A DNA stretch of 64,000 nucleotides, taken from NCBI GenBank assembly GCA_965153355.1, contig OZ231127.1, positions 2,232,001-2,296,000 on the forward strand. The letters are read 5' to 3'. The translations under genes and the position numbers were made by a program. Numbering within the stretch: the stretch's first letter is position 1; each line of letters begins with the position of its first letter. Under the pieces are notes generated by a model, which did not search any database, was not told the DNA's origin, and saw nothing but the letters and a program-made list of their open reading frames with translations. Of the stretch, positions 37,606 to 50,367 are shown piece by piece. Source of the stretch: Flaccisagitta enflata (lineage: Eukaryota > Chaetognatha > Sagittoidea > Aphragmophora).

Positions 37606-37878
37606 TAAACAAGGCCGGATACACGGCTACCCTAGTCACGTGCGGGTGGGCAGGAGCAATGCTGGAGAAGGTCACTAGGGCATCTGGGCAGGAGCCGTAT
37701 GCTCAAAAACCTCAAAAACGCCGAAAAAGTAAAAAGGGGACTGACCGACCGACCGACCGACCGACCGACCGACCGACCGACCAACCGACCGACCGACCGA
37801 CCGACCGACCGACCGACCGACCGACCGACCGACCGACCGACCTAGCGGGGTGTAGAGTCGCGTAGCACGCGACTAAAA
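37606..37878 (-). mobile_element. GTCC element with expanded (GACC)n tract
   Basis: Begins AAACAAGGCCGGATACACGG, ends AGTCGCGTAGCACGCGACT. The internal tetranucleotide has grown to about 100 bp of nearly pure (CGAC)n at 37740-37840, the longest in the window. Confidence 0.85.
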
Positions 37879-38149
37879 ACTACACCTGCGTCCACGGGAA
37901 TGCAAAGCGGGTAAATTCCAACCGCAGCAGCAAATATATATGAGATAACGAGAGGCACATTCATCCCATAAACAGCGGAATTAACATCGTTTTTCTATTA
38001 ATGAGCATCACTATGCGCATCATTTGTTCATAAAAACCGAAGGGAGAAAACCGTTATGACGATCAGAACAAACAAGCCCGACCAGGCAACGATGCGTCCG
38101 GACTGTGTGTCAGCGTGTATTGATCATGTGACATATGTATGGAGAGATA

Positions 38150-38385
38150 AATGGACAAACTGACGGGTGAAAAGTCTCTCAAAACTTTGTTGACCCTCAA
38201 AACTTTGTTGACTCTCAAAACTTTGTTGAACGATCAATTGTTTCCGTGTAGGTTCTCACCGTGGCCAAAAACAGCTGAGAAACGTGACTTTTGCACAGGC
38301 GTAATGGACGGACCAACGGACGGACGGACAGACAGACAGACCAACCAATGGACGGACAGACCCTCTTATAGAGATGCGTTCCTTA
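38150..38385 (-). mobile_element. Second GGAC-bearing repeat family, copy 1
   Basis: The segment GTGGCCAAAAACAGCTGAGA, AACGTGACTTTTGCACAGGC, then a GGACGGACGGACAGACAGAC tract is matched in inverted orientation at 54140-54245. A three-copy CTCAAAACTTTGTTGAC repeat precedes it. A short GA run lies at 38527-38558. 37879-38149 and 38386-38526 are noncoding. Confidence 0.6.
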
Positions 38386-38521
38386 AAAAAGGAAAAAAAA
38401 ACACGCCTGCGGAAAACCATAACGAGGCTTTGAGTTAGGGTAAGCAGATAACAAGGAGGAAAAGGGGAGGAAAGGACGACAGTAAAAGAACGGTCGAATT
38501 TACAATTAGTGAACCAGGAAG

Positions 38522-38559
<38 letters not shown>

Positions 38560-38689
38560 CACATTTCTGTTTTCCGCTCCTACCGACCCGTCCGCGACTC
38601 GGGGAGAGGGAGGGGAACTGTATAGGGCCTTGTTTTTCTTGGCGATACCCGGAGTCTCTTTCTGCATCTTACCTTACTTCTGATGCCCC

Positions 38690-39000
38690 TAAAGCAAGTT
38701 GAACTTTGTCTGATACTACACAAACAATATGTTTAACACCCTCCGGATTACAAACCTTCAAGCTTCCTATACTGTTTTCGTGGAACATATTTTGTTGATA
38801 AGACTATGTAACCTCCTCGAGCTGTAATTGATTACCTGCAAATTGTACCCAAGGATTGTCATTTTATTCCACCTGCATTCTGAATTGTACTCATTTTGGA
38901 TTTATGGCTTATTTGTGATCCCCTCTGAATAATATGCAAATGCATCCCTCCCCCATGTATGTTCCAGAGAAATAGATGTTTACTTACTTACTTACTTAGA
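38690..39000 (+). mobile_element. Possible LINE 3' end with (TTAC)n tail
   Basis: Noncoding sequence ending ATAGATGTTTACTTACTTAC and more TTAC units. Many CR1/RTE-type LINEs end in such short tandem tails. No reverse transcriptase frame is visible upstream, so this is a weak inference. Confidence 0.35.
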
Positions 39001-39214
39001 AAAAATATGCCTATCTTCCAATGTTCATCTTCCAATTGTAACAAGGTCATTAGACCTAAGTCGCGTGCGTCGGCAATTTCAAAAAAAGTCAGGTGGACAG
39101 ACAGACAGACAAACAATTCTTTTTCAAAAAGACATTTGAAATGGCTATCTACTCCACAAAGTTTCTTTTCTACCATTCAGAGACATAAAAGACGCTTTAA
39201 AAAGCCTTTAAAAT

Positions 39215-39307
39215 GGTTTTGTTACAGAAGGACGGATGAACAGACCGACAGACCCACGGACCGACCAAGAAGTGGCTTAAAGAGTCGCGTAGCACGCGAC
39301 TAAAAAA
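39215..39307 (-). mobile_element. GTCC element, hairpin-end fragment
   Basis: GAACAGACCGACAGACCCAC tract followed by AGAGTCGCGTAGCACGCGACT. A GACAGACAGACA run at 39094-39110 may belong to the same copy. Confidence 0.65.
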
Positions 39308-39363
39308 AGATTATCCAAACAGAAACCTATGACACTTCATCGGAAATGACTAGCTAAACATGG

Positions 39364-39740
<377 letters not shown>

Positions 39741-39819
39741 AGCTCATTTATCATGGTTGAAATCATGTTATTGTTCTTTAGATTAGCTACGTTGACAAAT
39801 GAGTTGTGAAGAAGAAGCG

Positions 39820-39992
39820 GGATGTTTGATGCAAGATGCGGGATGCGGGATGTGGGATGTGGGATGCGGGATTTGGGATGTTGGACGTGGGATATTGGTT
39901 GCAAGATGTGGGATGCGGGATGTGGGATGTGCGATGTGGAATGTTGGATGCGGGATGTGGGATGTTGGACGCATGATGTGTGATGTTGTCAA
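39820..39992. repeat. 8-bp minisatellite (GGGATGTG)n, first array
   Basis: GGGATGCGGGATGTGGGATG units with ATTG and TTGGA variants. A second array of the same unit lies at 40310-40555. Confidence 0.88.
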
Positions 39993-40309
39993 AAACCATC
40001 GCCGAGGCTCAGCATAAGCATTGCTCTAAAACTGTATCATAGATCGTGGTGACAACATCGTTCACGGGCGTAGTTGAATTGGTAGTTTCTTTCTATTTTC
40101 TTTATATTTCTTAGAATCAGGACCTGACCTATTACCACGCCCACGATTTGGTTTGTTGCGTATGAATCTCTTAGAAAATAAAATGTCCCGAGCCTATTAT
40201 CAACATCTCACCTCCCTCTGAACAACAGATTACAGTTCTGTCAACAACACCTTGGCGGTTTGTCAATCACATGTGTAGAATGGTAGTAGGGTCAACCAAG
40301 TTTGCAACA

Positions 40310-40555
40310 GATGTTGGATGCAAGATGCGGGATGTGAGAAGTTGGCTGCAAGATGTGGGGTGTGGGATGTTGGATGTTGGATGTTGGATGCAGGATGTGG
40401 AGATTGAACCATAGGATATAAGTGCGGGATTTGGGATTTGGAATGTGGGATGCGGGATGTGGAGTGCGAAATACAGGATGTGGTGTGTGGGATGTGGAAT
40501 TTTTGATGTGGAATGTTAGATGCGGGACACAGGATTTGGAGAGCAGGATACAAGA
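40310..40555. repeat. 8-bp minisatellite (GGGATGTG)n, second array
   Basis: Same GGATGTGGGATG unit as at 39.8 kb, more degenerate. The two arrays are separated by about 320 bp of unique noncoding sequence. 40556-41134 is noncoding. Confidence 0.85.
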
Positions 40556-41134
40556 CATGAAGTAAAGGCTATTTTTTCCCCACGTTGCTCTCTTCTTTCA
40601 TAAGTAAATCATCAGACTAATACTACCTCATCCCTGCTCAAAAGTCCGTCCCCCTTTTAAATGCTTCCATGAGAAAAAAAACGAATGAAAAAAAAAAATG
40701 ATCGTATCAACCGTTACTCAGATCAGGGTAACACAGTAAGCTGCATAGAGTCATCAAATCTATAATTGTAGGAAACGTAAATTAACTTAATTATCTCTTC
40801 CCCTCTTTCTCTTTCTTTTTTCCCCATTTACATTCCTGCATCTCTGCCTTGGAACTTGTAAACGCAGGTAAGTCTTTTTTTCATATTCTCAAATCCATTA
40901 TCAGACAAGTAATACAATTATCCACGGCTGTCACGCAGCGCGAAACAGAAAACATTGAGATGGAATGACGCCGGCATTTGTAAGAAGAGATGAAACTAAT
41001 TCTGTTTATTATGTAACAAAAACGAATAATGAGATGTCAGGTTTGATAACTCGTTTTCCACTAGAACCAGTGCTGCAAGATGGTCACCATGTAGTGCTTG
41101 AGATAAGGCGTTGCTGTTCAAGTTGTGCCTGATA

Positions 41135-42112
41135 CAGGGTTTTTCACGCCAACACGCCGATTACAAAACGACATTTCTCCGCTTCTAGAAATGATAATCA
41201 AATTCTGAAAAAAGATATGGATAGCTCATGACCTCCGATTTTGTGTGCTGGCTTTGTCTATGATAAATTGCCGTGATGTTTATCTGTCAGAGACCTCTGC
41301 AAAAAACTCGATTTTTCGGTTACCACTTCAGAAAGATAAAATTTCCTGACCTGATAATGAAGCATCATCTTTGAAGGTGCGCTGCTTCTTATCCCATGGA
41401 GACATGGACCACAAGTAGGTCCCACTTCAAAGGGTTGTCTTAACTCTTCAAAATGCGACCAATCCAAGGCCTGTAGCTCAATTCGTTAAGAAGCAGTTTT
41501 CCTTCAAAGTGAATGGTGCTTGTCAGTGAAAGAGGGCCACATGAGGTTATGGACGAGTGCCATTCAACAATTCACTTACTCAATATGGCGAAGGCAAAGA
41601 GGCCACCAAAATTACATTAGGGAATCAACTGTAGGTTTTACCAACCAATAGGCTGACTAACGAGCCCACTGATGGCACAAAGAAAGACCAACATGAGCAA
41701 GTATGTAGTGCGAGACAGCATCTTTGAGCAGTTCCATTTCAAAAGAGGAATGTCACGTGATTACACGAGGTTTTTTTTCAGCTCAATCTATCTACAAGCA
41801 GTAATTTATATATACTAACTTGGAATCTTTTACTAAAGACTCATTATCTAATTCAAGCTTAATGCGTTCTTACATGGTCTAAGACTGAAGCAATGCTTTT
41901 GATGTGATTGTGGCTTATTAGCTGTTAGCCAAATTTTGAGAATTGATTCAATACACTATGAAAGGTAAACTACTTTGAATGACACCATCACTGTTTAAGA
42001 TAACAAAATCGGAGCTCAAGAGCTGTTTAGATCACTTTTCAGAAATCAATTATCATGTTTGGGGGCTGAGAAACGTCGTTTTGTAATCGGCGTGTTGGCG
42101 TGAAAAACCCTG
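41135..42112. mobile_element. 978-bp DNA transposon with ~45-bp inverted ends
   Basis: The left end CAGGGTTTTTCACGCCAACA continues CGCCGATTACAAAACGAC. The right end is its near-perfect inverse (GTCGTTTTGTAATCGGCGTG and on to AAACCCTG). TA flanks both ends, as for Tc1/mariner-like elements. The longest internal frame (69 codons, minus strand) shows no transposase motif, so it is non-autonomous. Confidence 0.85.
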
Positions 42113-42367
42113 TAGTAGCCAGAGGGACTTATATTAACATTTTCGCCTCTTCAAGTGTGATGAGCATCGGTGAATGGCAAGGAACTTCAGCGACTTTAGC
42201 TGAAGTCCCTGTGGTCGGGCTTGAAGTAACCATTTTCCATGAGACGAGTGACACAATATCGTTCTGGTTGGGTGTGCAGGGGCATCCAACCCCCACCCAC
42301 ACCCCAACCCACCCCCAACACTCAACAAAAAGTATCGAAAACACTCGTTTTCCGACTTTTCAACTCG

Positions 42368-42450
42368 ATTACTCTGGACCGACGGACGGACAGATGAACA
42401 GACGGACGGATAAAGCCTCTTATAGAGTTGCGTGTCCGCAGCTAAAAAAA
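42368..42450 (-). mobile_element. GGAC-tract repeat fragment
   Basis: GGACCGACGGACGGACAGAT then CTCTTATAGAGTTGCGTGTC, similar to the ACCCTCTTATAGAGATGCGT end at 38.36 kb. Confidence 0.5.
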
Positions 42451-43265
42451 AAGAATTGGAATAAAAAACGTTTTTCAGAAAGGTTTTTTTTTTTTATAAA
42501 TATATCAGAAGTTGTGCTTAAAGTTGTTGTCATGATCAAGATTTGTTCTGATTTCCCAAAGCAAAATTCTCCCTAACACCGATGGTGATAAGCAACATGG
42601 CGCGGCAATGAATATCACTTAATGGCGTTATACCACGCGTATCAATAAAAAAGACGCACTTTTGAATACCATATTGTGGCAACAAATTTCAATAAAACCT
42701 AACGAAATTCTAGACCATTGAAAAGCCCTTCAAAAATACTTTCATTTGGTTTCAATCTGGTATTTCTATCTTTTTTCGTTTAGAGAAGGCATTAATTTGA
42801 ATGAAAACTTTGTATTTTCTTGTTCACAATCCCTTTACAAAAAGTGCCTTTCAGCAAAATAGAGCTTCTCTTTGGAAGGCTCTAACACCCCTGACATAAT
42901 TAGGCGAACTGGGAAATTGATCAAACTCAGATATAGTATTTTCCCAAACCAAGGCCAAGTAGAGTACATGCTAAACGATGTGGCCCTGGGAATATGAGAT
43001 GGCAGAAATCGGGAAGACGATTTAGTCTGATTTTGACACAGAAATTTATTTATGAGAAAACACCATCATCCATCACTTATTTTTCTGTCTGAGATAAAAG
43101 AATACTGTCATTCCCAGGTTGTTATATAACTGCCAGGTAAAAGTGAGGCAATGGCACAGAAAGTCAGTCCAAGAGTGCGTCACAAGGTGGGAAAACCCCT
43201 GAAGAAAAATGGTGGTTTCTCCAGCAAATTTGGAACTTAAAAAAAAACATCATTCTTATATCTGA

Positions 43266-45770
43266 TTTCTGTCCAAGTTTGAACTTTCACTCTCTAAAAT
43301 TGCCCCTGGAACTGAGTTTCATATCCTCGGGGATGTCAACATTGATTGCTTACAGAGATGTTCACCTCTTTTGTCCAAGTATAAGGAAATATTGGATTTT
43401 TTTGGTTGCACTCAGTTGATCGCTGAACCAACAAGAATCACCCCTACTTCTTCTTCTCTCATTGATCATATTATTACTAACGTGAGTGATTTAATAGTTG
43501 AGAGTGGGGTGATTCTCAATAGTTTCAGTGATCATCTGATTGTTTATTGTTCTAGGCATGGTAGCAAGGATTTTTGCTCTGGTTCAAATGTTCGGTTTGT
43601 TCGTTCATTTAAATTTTATTCGAAGTTCTCATTTCTTAGTGAACTGAGGGGGATTGACTGGTCTCCTATTCTTTTGTCGGATGATGTCAACTTTTGTCTG
43701 TCTGAATTTAATCGTTTGTTTCGGTCTGCGATTGACACTGTTGCCCCATTGCGGGAGGTTCGTGTTAGGAACAAGATAAACCCATGGATGAACGCGGATA
43801 TTTTATCTTTGATACGTAAAAGAGACAGCCTCTTTTCTCGTTTTAGGAGAGACCGTTCCAATACTGTCTTGTATAAGGAATATTGCCAAGTTCGCAATAA
43901 AGTTCAGAGAGACATCAAATGGGCCAAGGAAATTTTTTTTAAAAATGGGGTAGAAAGGAATAGGGGTAATTCGGGGAAGTTGTGGAACCATTTGAAGTCT
44001 CTCGGCTTTAGTAAAAAGACATCTAATTCATCCTCTATCGTTTTGGAACAGGATAACGTGAAGGTTTTTGACTCGTTTAATGTTGCTCGTATTTTTAATA
44101 AGTTTTATACGTCAGTAGCGAGTGATCTAGTCTCGAAATTACCCAATCCCCTTGGCCTCTTTCACACGGCATCTGAGATTTTTAGAGGCTTTTACTCAAG
44201 TAAGATTGGTTTGCGTCCTTCTTTCTGTCTCTCACCTGTCTCGGGCCAATTTATTCGAAATCAGCTTTCGTCTTTGAATATCAAAAAGGCGGTTGGGCTA
44301 GATGATATTTCTTCTCTTTTTCTACGGGATGGTACGGATTGTATTGTAACGCCGGTAAAGCATATCATCAATCTTTCTATCATTACTGAAACTGTTCCTG
44401 ACTCATTTAAAGAGGCTAAAGTTATCCCACTTTTTAAAAAAGGTTCTACTTTAGATCCCGGCAATTACAGACCGGTCAGCATTCTCAATGTTCTTTCAAA
44501 AATCTTGGAACGTGCGGCTCACTCCCAACTTAGTGAATATTTGGAAAAGCGTGGTTTACTTTTCGAGAATCAATCTGGTTTCAGAGGTGGGTATTCAACG
44601 GATTCATGCTTGATTGGCCTGACAGATTTTATTAGAAGTGAAATCGGGAAAGGAAATTTGGTTGGCATGGTTCTGATCGATTTACAGAAGGCCTTTGACA
44701 CTGTAGATCACTCTATTCTTTGTGAGAAGCTGAAATCTATTGGTATGTCCTCCACGGTTTGGTTTGAATCTTATCTTTCGAATCGTAGTCAGTGCGTTGA
44801 TATTGGTGGTACTCGGTCGGAATTTTTGCCTGTCACCTGCGGAGTTCCCCAAGGTAGCATTCTTGGCCCCTTGCTGTTTCTTATCTACATTAACGACATG
44901 AATATTAGTCTAACTTGTAGACTTTCACTTTACGCTGATGATTCCGCGCTAATTTTTGCCCATCGTGATCCTAAAGTCATTTCAGATCGTTTAAGTAGTG
45001 AATTGTCGACCTGCAAAAGTTGGCTTGTGGACAACAGGCTGTCCCTTCACGTGGGAAAGACGGAGTCTTTGCTCTTTGGCTCAAAGAGAAGATTGAAGGG
45101 GGCTGGTGATTTTAGGGTTCACTGTGATGGGACGCCTGTTGAGCGCAAGTCAGACGTAAAATATCTTGGTGTATTTTTGGATGCGAATTTAAATGGTTCC
45201 GTACATGCAGGAAACTTAATGAAGGTTTGTGCGGGTAGATTGGCTTTCCTTTATCGTCAATCATCGCTTTTGGATAAAAAATGCCGACAAACTTTATGCT
45301 CAGCTCTTATTCAGCCATATATGGATTATTGCTGTAGTTCGTGGTACAGTTCTTTGTCTGTAGCCTTAAAGGAAAGGTTGAACGTCATTCAACGGAAGAT
45401 GGTGCGATTTGTTTTCAGCCTAGATAATCGTGCTCACGTAGACTGTTCTAATTTACGAGAATTAGCATGGTTAAGCGTTCCAGACCGAGTTAAATTCTTT
45501 AAATTGGCGCATATTTTCCGTGTACGACATAATTTGGCTCCCTCTTACCTTTTGCCTAATTTCAAACTTATATCGGCTGCCCACTCTTACAACACTCGCG
45601 GAAGTAGCCATAATTTTCACTTGTCTCGGGAATTGTCTCAGTTTTCAAACGGATTTGCGTATACGGCGATCAAACATTGGAATGACCTTCCAGAATCTCT
45701 CAAGTCTATTGACGAGTTTAAAGTATTTAAACGCAAATTGAAAGAGTATCTAATCACTCAATATGAATGA
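43266..45770 (+). CDS. LINE endonuclease-reverse transcriptase, 5' truncated
   Basis: The open frame runs about 834 codons from the truncation edge to TGA; no initiator is preserved, and numbering below starts at 43371. It holds the end of an APE-type endonuclease: ILGDVNID just upstream, SLIDHIITN at residues 29-37 and the SDH catalytic/structural motif at 53-55. A reverse transcriptase follows, with a KAVGLDDIS motif, FKKGSTLDPGNYRPVS, QKAFDTVDH, GVPQGSILGPLLFLIYINDM and the YADD active site at 521-524, then a thumb and the YNTRG…HWNDLPESLKS C-terminal region usual in Jockey/CR1-group LINEs. The enzyme nicks target DNA and copies LINE RNA there. The frame is free of stops, so the copy looks young, though it cannot move without its missing 5' part. 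Confidence 0.93.
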   Translation, partial: FLSKFELSLSKIAPGTEFHILGDVNIDCLQRCSPLLSKYKEILDFFGCTQLIAEPTRITPTSSSLIDHIITNVSDLIVESGVILNSFSDHLIVYCSRHGSKDFCSGSNVRFVRSFKFYSKFSFLSELRGIDWSPILLSDDVNFCLSEFNRLFRSAIDTVAPLREVRVRNKINPWMNADILSLIRKRDSLFSRFRRDRSNTVLYKEYCQVRNKVQRDIKWAKEIFFKNGVERNRGNSGKLWNHLKSLGFSKKTSNSSSIVLEQDNVKVFDSFNVARIFNKFYTSVASDLVSKLPNPLGLFHTASEIFRGFYSSKIGLRPSFCLSPVSGQFIRNQLSSLNIKKAVGLDDISSLFLRDGTDCIVTPVKHIINLSIITETVPDSFKEAKVIPLFKKGSTLDPGNYRPVSILNVLSKILERAAHSQLSEYLEKRGLLFENQSGFRGGYSTDSCLIGLTDFIRSEIGKGNLVGMVLIDLQKAFDTVDHSILCEKLKSIGMSSTVWFESYLSNRSQCVDIGGTRSEFLPVTCGVPQGSILGPLLFLIYINDMNISLTCRLSLYADDSALIFAHRDPKVISDRLSSELSTCKSWLVDNRLSLHVGKTESLLFGSKRRLKGAGDFRVHCDGTPVERKSDVKYLGVFLDANLNGSVHAGNLMKVCAGRLAFLYRQSSLLDKKCRQTLCSALIQPYMDYCCSSWYSSLSVALKERLNVIQRKMVRFVFSLDNRAHVDCSNLRELAWLSVPDRVKFFKLAHIFRVRHNLAPSYLLPNFKLISAAHSYNTRGSSHNFHLSRELSQFSNGFAYTAIKHWNDLPESLKSIDEFKVFKRKLKEYLITQYE

Positions 45771-45998
45771 TTTGCACGGATTTTACTGACGGATTTTCTG
45801 GCTTTGTTACGGCTTAATTTTTACGATTCACGATTTTATACTTTTTTACTATTTTATGGATTTTTTATGGACCCCGTTGGAAAAAAGTCTTTTAATCGAC
45901 TTTCATGGGCTATCCATCGAAAGCGACTCCTTACAATAATTTTCAACCTCATTGTAATTTGTGTCGTTTCGTAAATAAATTCATTCATTCATTCATAT
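43266..45998 (+). mobile_element. 5'-truncated CR1/L2/Jockey-type LINE
   Basis: Contains the 3' part of an ORF2-like gene, about 210 bp of 3' UTR and a terminal ATTC tetramer run (45979-45998: AATTCATTCATTCATTCAT). The left edge coincides with the middle of the endonuclease domain, the usual result of incomplete reverse transcription. A clear target duplication was not resolved. Confidence 0.85.
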
Positions 45999-46698
45999 CA
46001 TTAGAAGGAAGGCATTACAAGCCTTTTGTTGACACGCATTGGGCATTTTTTGAAGAAAACCTACCAGAAATAACATATTTCCAAGTTGACTTCAAACTTT
46101 GACTTTTGGTGAGCATATTTCAAGGTATTTATAGCCAAACTCTTATCCCAGTTTGCCTAATTTTGTCAGGGGTGTTAGCTCCTAAACCGTTTGAGATACA
46201 AACCTGGGATTGGTCCAGATTGAAAGTCTTTTTATTCATTCTTTGTATCTGTTTTATCAATGAATACATAGGTGCGTCTTTTTTTTTAAACGTGTGGTAT
46301 ATGACATGTATCATAATTTGTATTTTTTGATGTAAAGTAAGTATTTTCATATGTTTGTGGCAAAAAGTGCATGACTCCGAAAATATACAGATTTCCATTC
46401 CTGGTTAGTTGCTTCTTATAGTCAGCCTACCACGACAGGTGACATCGTCTCCATACTTGCTCCATTTGACATTTTTGTGATTGTGGTTCTTATGTAGAAA
46501 TCTGGCGGGCGTCAGACTGCTGAGTTTTGATAGAGAATCTTTTGTCCAATTATCGATAATGTCAATGTTGTTGTTGTTCTTCATTTTTGTTTTCTTTTTG
46601 TCAGTGTTTGTTATTGCATTCTTGGAGTTGTGCAAGAATTTGGAAACGTGTTTCTGTCGTTGGTTTTGACGTTGTTTTGACGGCAAGAAAATCATAAT

Positions 46699-46936
<238 letters not shown>

Positions 46937-47371
46937 TATTAACAGGCAGAGAAAAACAGAGACATTGACAGATACAAATAGAAAGAAAGCGACAGAGAGA
47001 AAGGTGTTGGGACAGAATGAAAGACAGAAAAGGAACAAAAAACGGAGGAACTGTGGACTTGGTAAGGGTGTAGAAAAGACGGCAGATGTTTAGTCTGTAT
47101 ACATCTGCAATCTTTAGTCTTACATCCTTTTTTCTCTGTCAGTCATTTAATCGATCACTCCGTCGGTAAATAGTCGCAAGCAGCCGCGCCGAAAACATTG
47201 TCATTTCTGTATTTCTGGACATTTTCTAGCCTCTTTGAAACTGCCTCTTTATCAAGAGACCAACGCGCCACAACGCGATTTAAGAAGTAGATGGGCTTTG
47301 TCAGTCGGTTAATCTTCCATTTATTGGTCTATTCCTAATGATCGACTTGATAAGTGAAACAGGTCGCCCAA

Positions 47372-47918
47372 GGGCAATATGTGGTCAGCGATACCCGTTG
47401 CCCTGCTGTGCATAATTGTGAATTTGAGTGAGGGGAAGCAGGGCAGCGGCCCCGAAGGGGACGAAGTCCTGTAGAACACAGGGGGACTTTCATTTGTCCG
47501 TTCGTTCGTCCATCCGTCCGTCCTACCGTTTGGGCTGATTTCAGGTCTAAGAGGGCTGATGTAAGGCCTAATTTGAGGCAAGAGGTTGGTTTTGAGGCCT
47601 ATGAGGCCAGATATGAGGCCTATGAGGCCAGATATGAGGCCTGACAGGCCAGATTTGAGGCTTGAGAGGCCAGATAAGAGGCCTGAGAGGCCAAATTTGA
47701 GGCCTAAGATGCTAGATTTGAGGCCTGAGAGGCCAGATTAAAGGCCTGAGAGGTCTAATTTGAGGCCTGAGAGGCCAGATTTGAGGCCTGAGAGTTCAGA
47801 TTTGAGGCCTGAGGGGTCTGAGGGAGGGGGGACGAACGGACGGATGGACGGACGGACGAACGAAAGTCCCCCTGTGTTCTACAGGACTTTGTCTCCTCCG
47901 GGGCCGCTGCCCAAAAAA
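47372..47918. mobile_element. Foldback-like element, copy F, complete; 21-bp core
   Basis: The outer end ATGTGGTCAGCGATACCCGT precedes left arm GGGCAGCGGCCCCGAAGGGG then ACGAAGTCCTGTAGAACACA, a CGTTCGTCCATCCGTCCGTC tract, and a core of about twelve copies of GGCCTGAGAGGCCAGATTTGA. The inverted right arm is GAAAGTCCCCCTGTGTTCTA and GGGGCCGCTGCCC. The core is the inverse of that in copy E. Confidence 0.85.
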
Positions 47919-48049
47919 CGCCCATATTTGTCCCTGCCCCCGGCCCACGTCCCAGCCCCCAGTCCGAGACGATATTATGATCCTCGGCTGTTCCTTTTTT
48001 TCTTCATTTAATCAACGACGTTAACTTCTCTCGTTCTTTTTTCGTCGTC

Positions 48050-48840
48050 ACGTTTTTTAATCATTATCATCATTATCATCATGGTCATCCTCGTCATCTT
48101 CATCATTATCGTCGCCATCGTTGCCATCGCTATGATAGGCATCATCGTCGTCATCATCATTGTCATCTTTATCGTCGCCATCGTCGCCATCGCTATGATC
48201 GTCATCATCGTCGTCGTCATCATCGTCACCTTCATCATCGCCATCGTTGCCATCGCTATGATCGTAATCATCGTCGTTGTCATCATCGTCACCTTCGTCA
48301 TCGCCATCGTTGCCATTGCTATGATCGTAATCATCGTCATTGTCATTGTCATCATCGTCTTCGTCGTCGCCATCGTTGCCATCGCTATGATCGTCATCGT
48401 CGTCGTCATCATCATCGTCCTCTTCGTCGTCGCCATCGGTGCCCTTCATTACGTATGCAAGTATGTCTTCTTGGTAGGCAAAATCATTGAGGGTAACTTG
48501 CACTCGGCGGCTCCTCCAGTCAAGGCGTTGATAGAATCATTATCATCATCCTTATCGTCATATTAAACATCGATGTCATCATCGTCGTTGTCACCATTGT
48601 CATCATTGTCATCTTAGACATTGTTGTCATAATTTTCATCTTAGATGTCAGTTTGATAATTGTCATCTTAAACGTCGCTGTCATCTGTGTCATCTTTAAC
48701 GTTGTTGTCATCATTGATGTCCTAAACGTTGCTGTCATCATCGTCTGCCTCGTTGTCATCGTTGTCCTAGACGACCTCGTCGTTATCATCATCATCGTCG
48801 TCGTTGACGTTGTCATCATGGTCGGCATTGATATTGTCTT
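48050..48840. repeat. Degenerate (CAT/CGT)n triplet region
   Basis: CATCGTCAT-type triplets with a higher-order CCATCGTTGCCATCGCTATG repeat (48105-48390, about 60-bp spacing), then a more diverged block at 48530-48840. Asp-, Met/Thr- and Ile/Val-rich frames are by-products. 47919-48049 and 48841-49310 are noncoding. Confidence 0.85.
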
Positions 48841-49303
48841 TTATCACAATTATTGAATGGAACTTTTCTTTTCAATTAGTCGGTCAACCTTGTCAGCTGC
48901 TGCCATTACTACTACCGAGAACATTCATTTTCTTATTAACAGACAAAAAAAAGTTTTCGTCTAGTTTACGTGACTGTTAAACCCAGTCTGTTGATCCGCC
49001 GTCTGGTCAATAACAACGAACTTTTTTGGGCATTTACTGATTTTCAGGGACTGATTTACAGGGACTTTTTACGTAACCGCGACCGAGATTTAAAAGCATC
49101 AAACCGCCCTTCCCCACCTCCTCATCTCTCCTCCTCCTCCGCATCTACTTCCCCCTCCTCCCCCCCACTGGTAGCCACGCCTAAATCCTTTTAAAAGGAT
49201 GTTTGTAAACAAACCGTTAACCATTGTTTGCAAAAAAAGAAGGTACTTTACTCTCACTTGTTTGTCCCTTTCTCACATTTTACTAGTTTTCCTTCTTCTT
49301 CGG

Positions 49304-49509
<206 letters not shown>

Positions 49510-50367
49510 CACATACACAGCATGCCCCATGTAGCAACTCGGATGTTTTCCTAGCCTTCTCTTCTTGGATAGCATTCTTGGGAGGGGCAGATGACGTATG
49601 AAAATGTATTCCCCCAGACGTTCAAATCAACTCTCCCAGGACATTCGTGGCCTTCTATTGACCCTCCTGAGCCCATTTAAGACTCTAGATAGACCACTTG
49701 AGCACTGAAATAGCCATTTCCACAACTCTAAGACAGTCATTTTGGCTGCAAATTATCGCATCAAGCCCAAAAATATTCATTTCAAGCTCCTAATTTGCCC
49801 TCCTGAACCCTGAAATAGGTACTACTGGCTGAGCCATGAAATAGCCGTTTTTGGCGCTAAATGAGCCTAGTAGCGACCATAAAGGATCCAAATTAGCAGC
49901 ATTATGATGAGCAATTAAAACAACACAAAATGGAAAATTGAGACAAGGAGTTCCGCTGACTGTTTAACGCTTTTGCGACTATTCATTTTCATGTCATTCA
50001 CCGCGTTTTGTGTATTTGTTTTGGGGGTTTGTGTGAACTGTTTAACTGAAGGTACTTCTTCTCCTTTCTATCGAGACGGTCTCGGCGTCAGGTTCGGGTG
50101 GTCGGAGTCTTCACAACCAACTCATGTTTACCACGCAATTTACATATCGTAGTGGCGAAGGTTTACAGGTTTACGAACCCCAAAGAGTCACTCTCTTCTT
50201 CTCTCTTTTTCTCTCCCGCTTTCTTTGTTTATGTCGTGTTTTGCGGGTTGGTGCCCCCAAGAATCTCGTAAGGTTGAGGGAGAACCATAAAAAGAGATGG
50301 GGAGTAAAAGCGGACAAGGAAGAAGAGGTAGAAAACAAAAAATGAAGAACAAAAACATGAAGAAGAG

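Larger units (their letters stand above)
42633..46297. mobile_element. CCACGCG-end transposon split by a LINE
   Basis: TA, then CCACGCGTATCAATAAAAAA and GACGCACT on the left; GGTGCGTCTTTTTTTTTAAA and CGTGTGG then TA on the right. The interior segment with CTAACACCCCTGACATAATT (42881) is present inverted near 46160, and TTTGAGATACAAACCTGGG matches the 30.9-kb relative. Removing the LINE leaves roughly 0.9 kb. No transposase. Confidence 0.8.

Noticed and set aside
41462-41500. tRNA-like segment GCCTGTAGCTCAATTCGTTA
   Set aside because: Resembles an A-box neighbourhood only; no matching B-box or cloverleaf was found downstream.
43616-43897. Minus-strand frames within the LINE
   Set aside because: Shadows of the plus-strand reverse transcriptase gene, which has clear motifs.
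48057-48566. Asp-rich and Ile/Val-rich frames around 150 codons
   Set aside because: Products of CAT/CGT triplets; both strands are open at once and residue composition follows the triplet alone.
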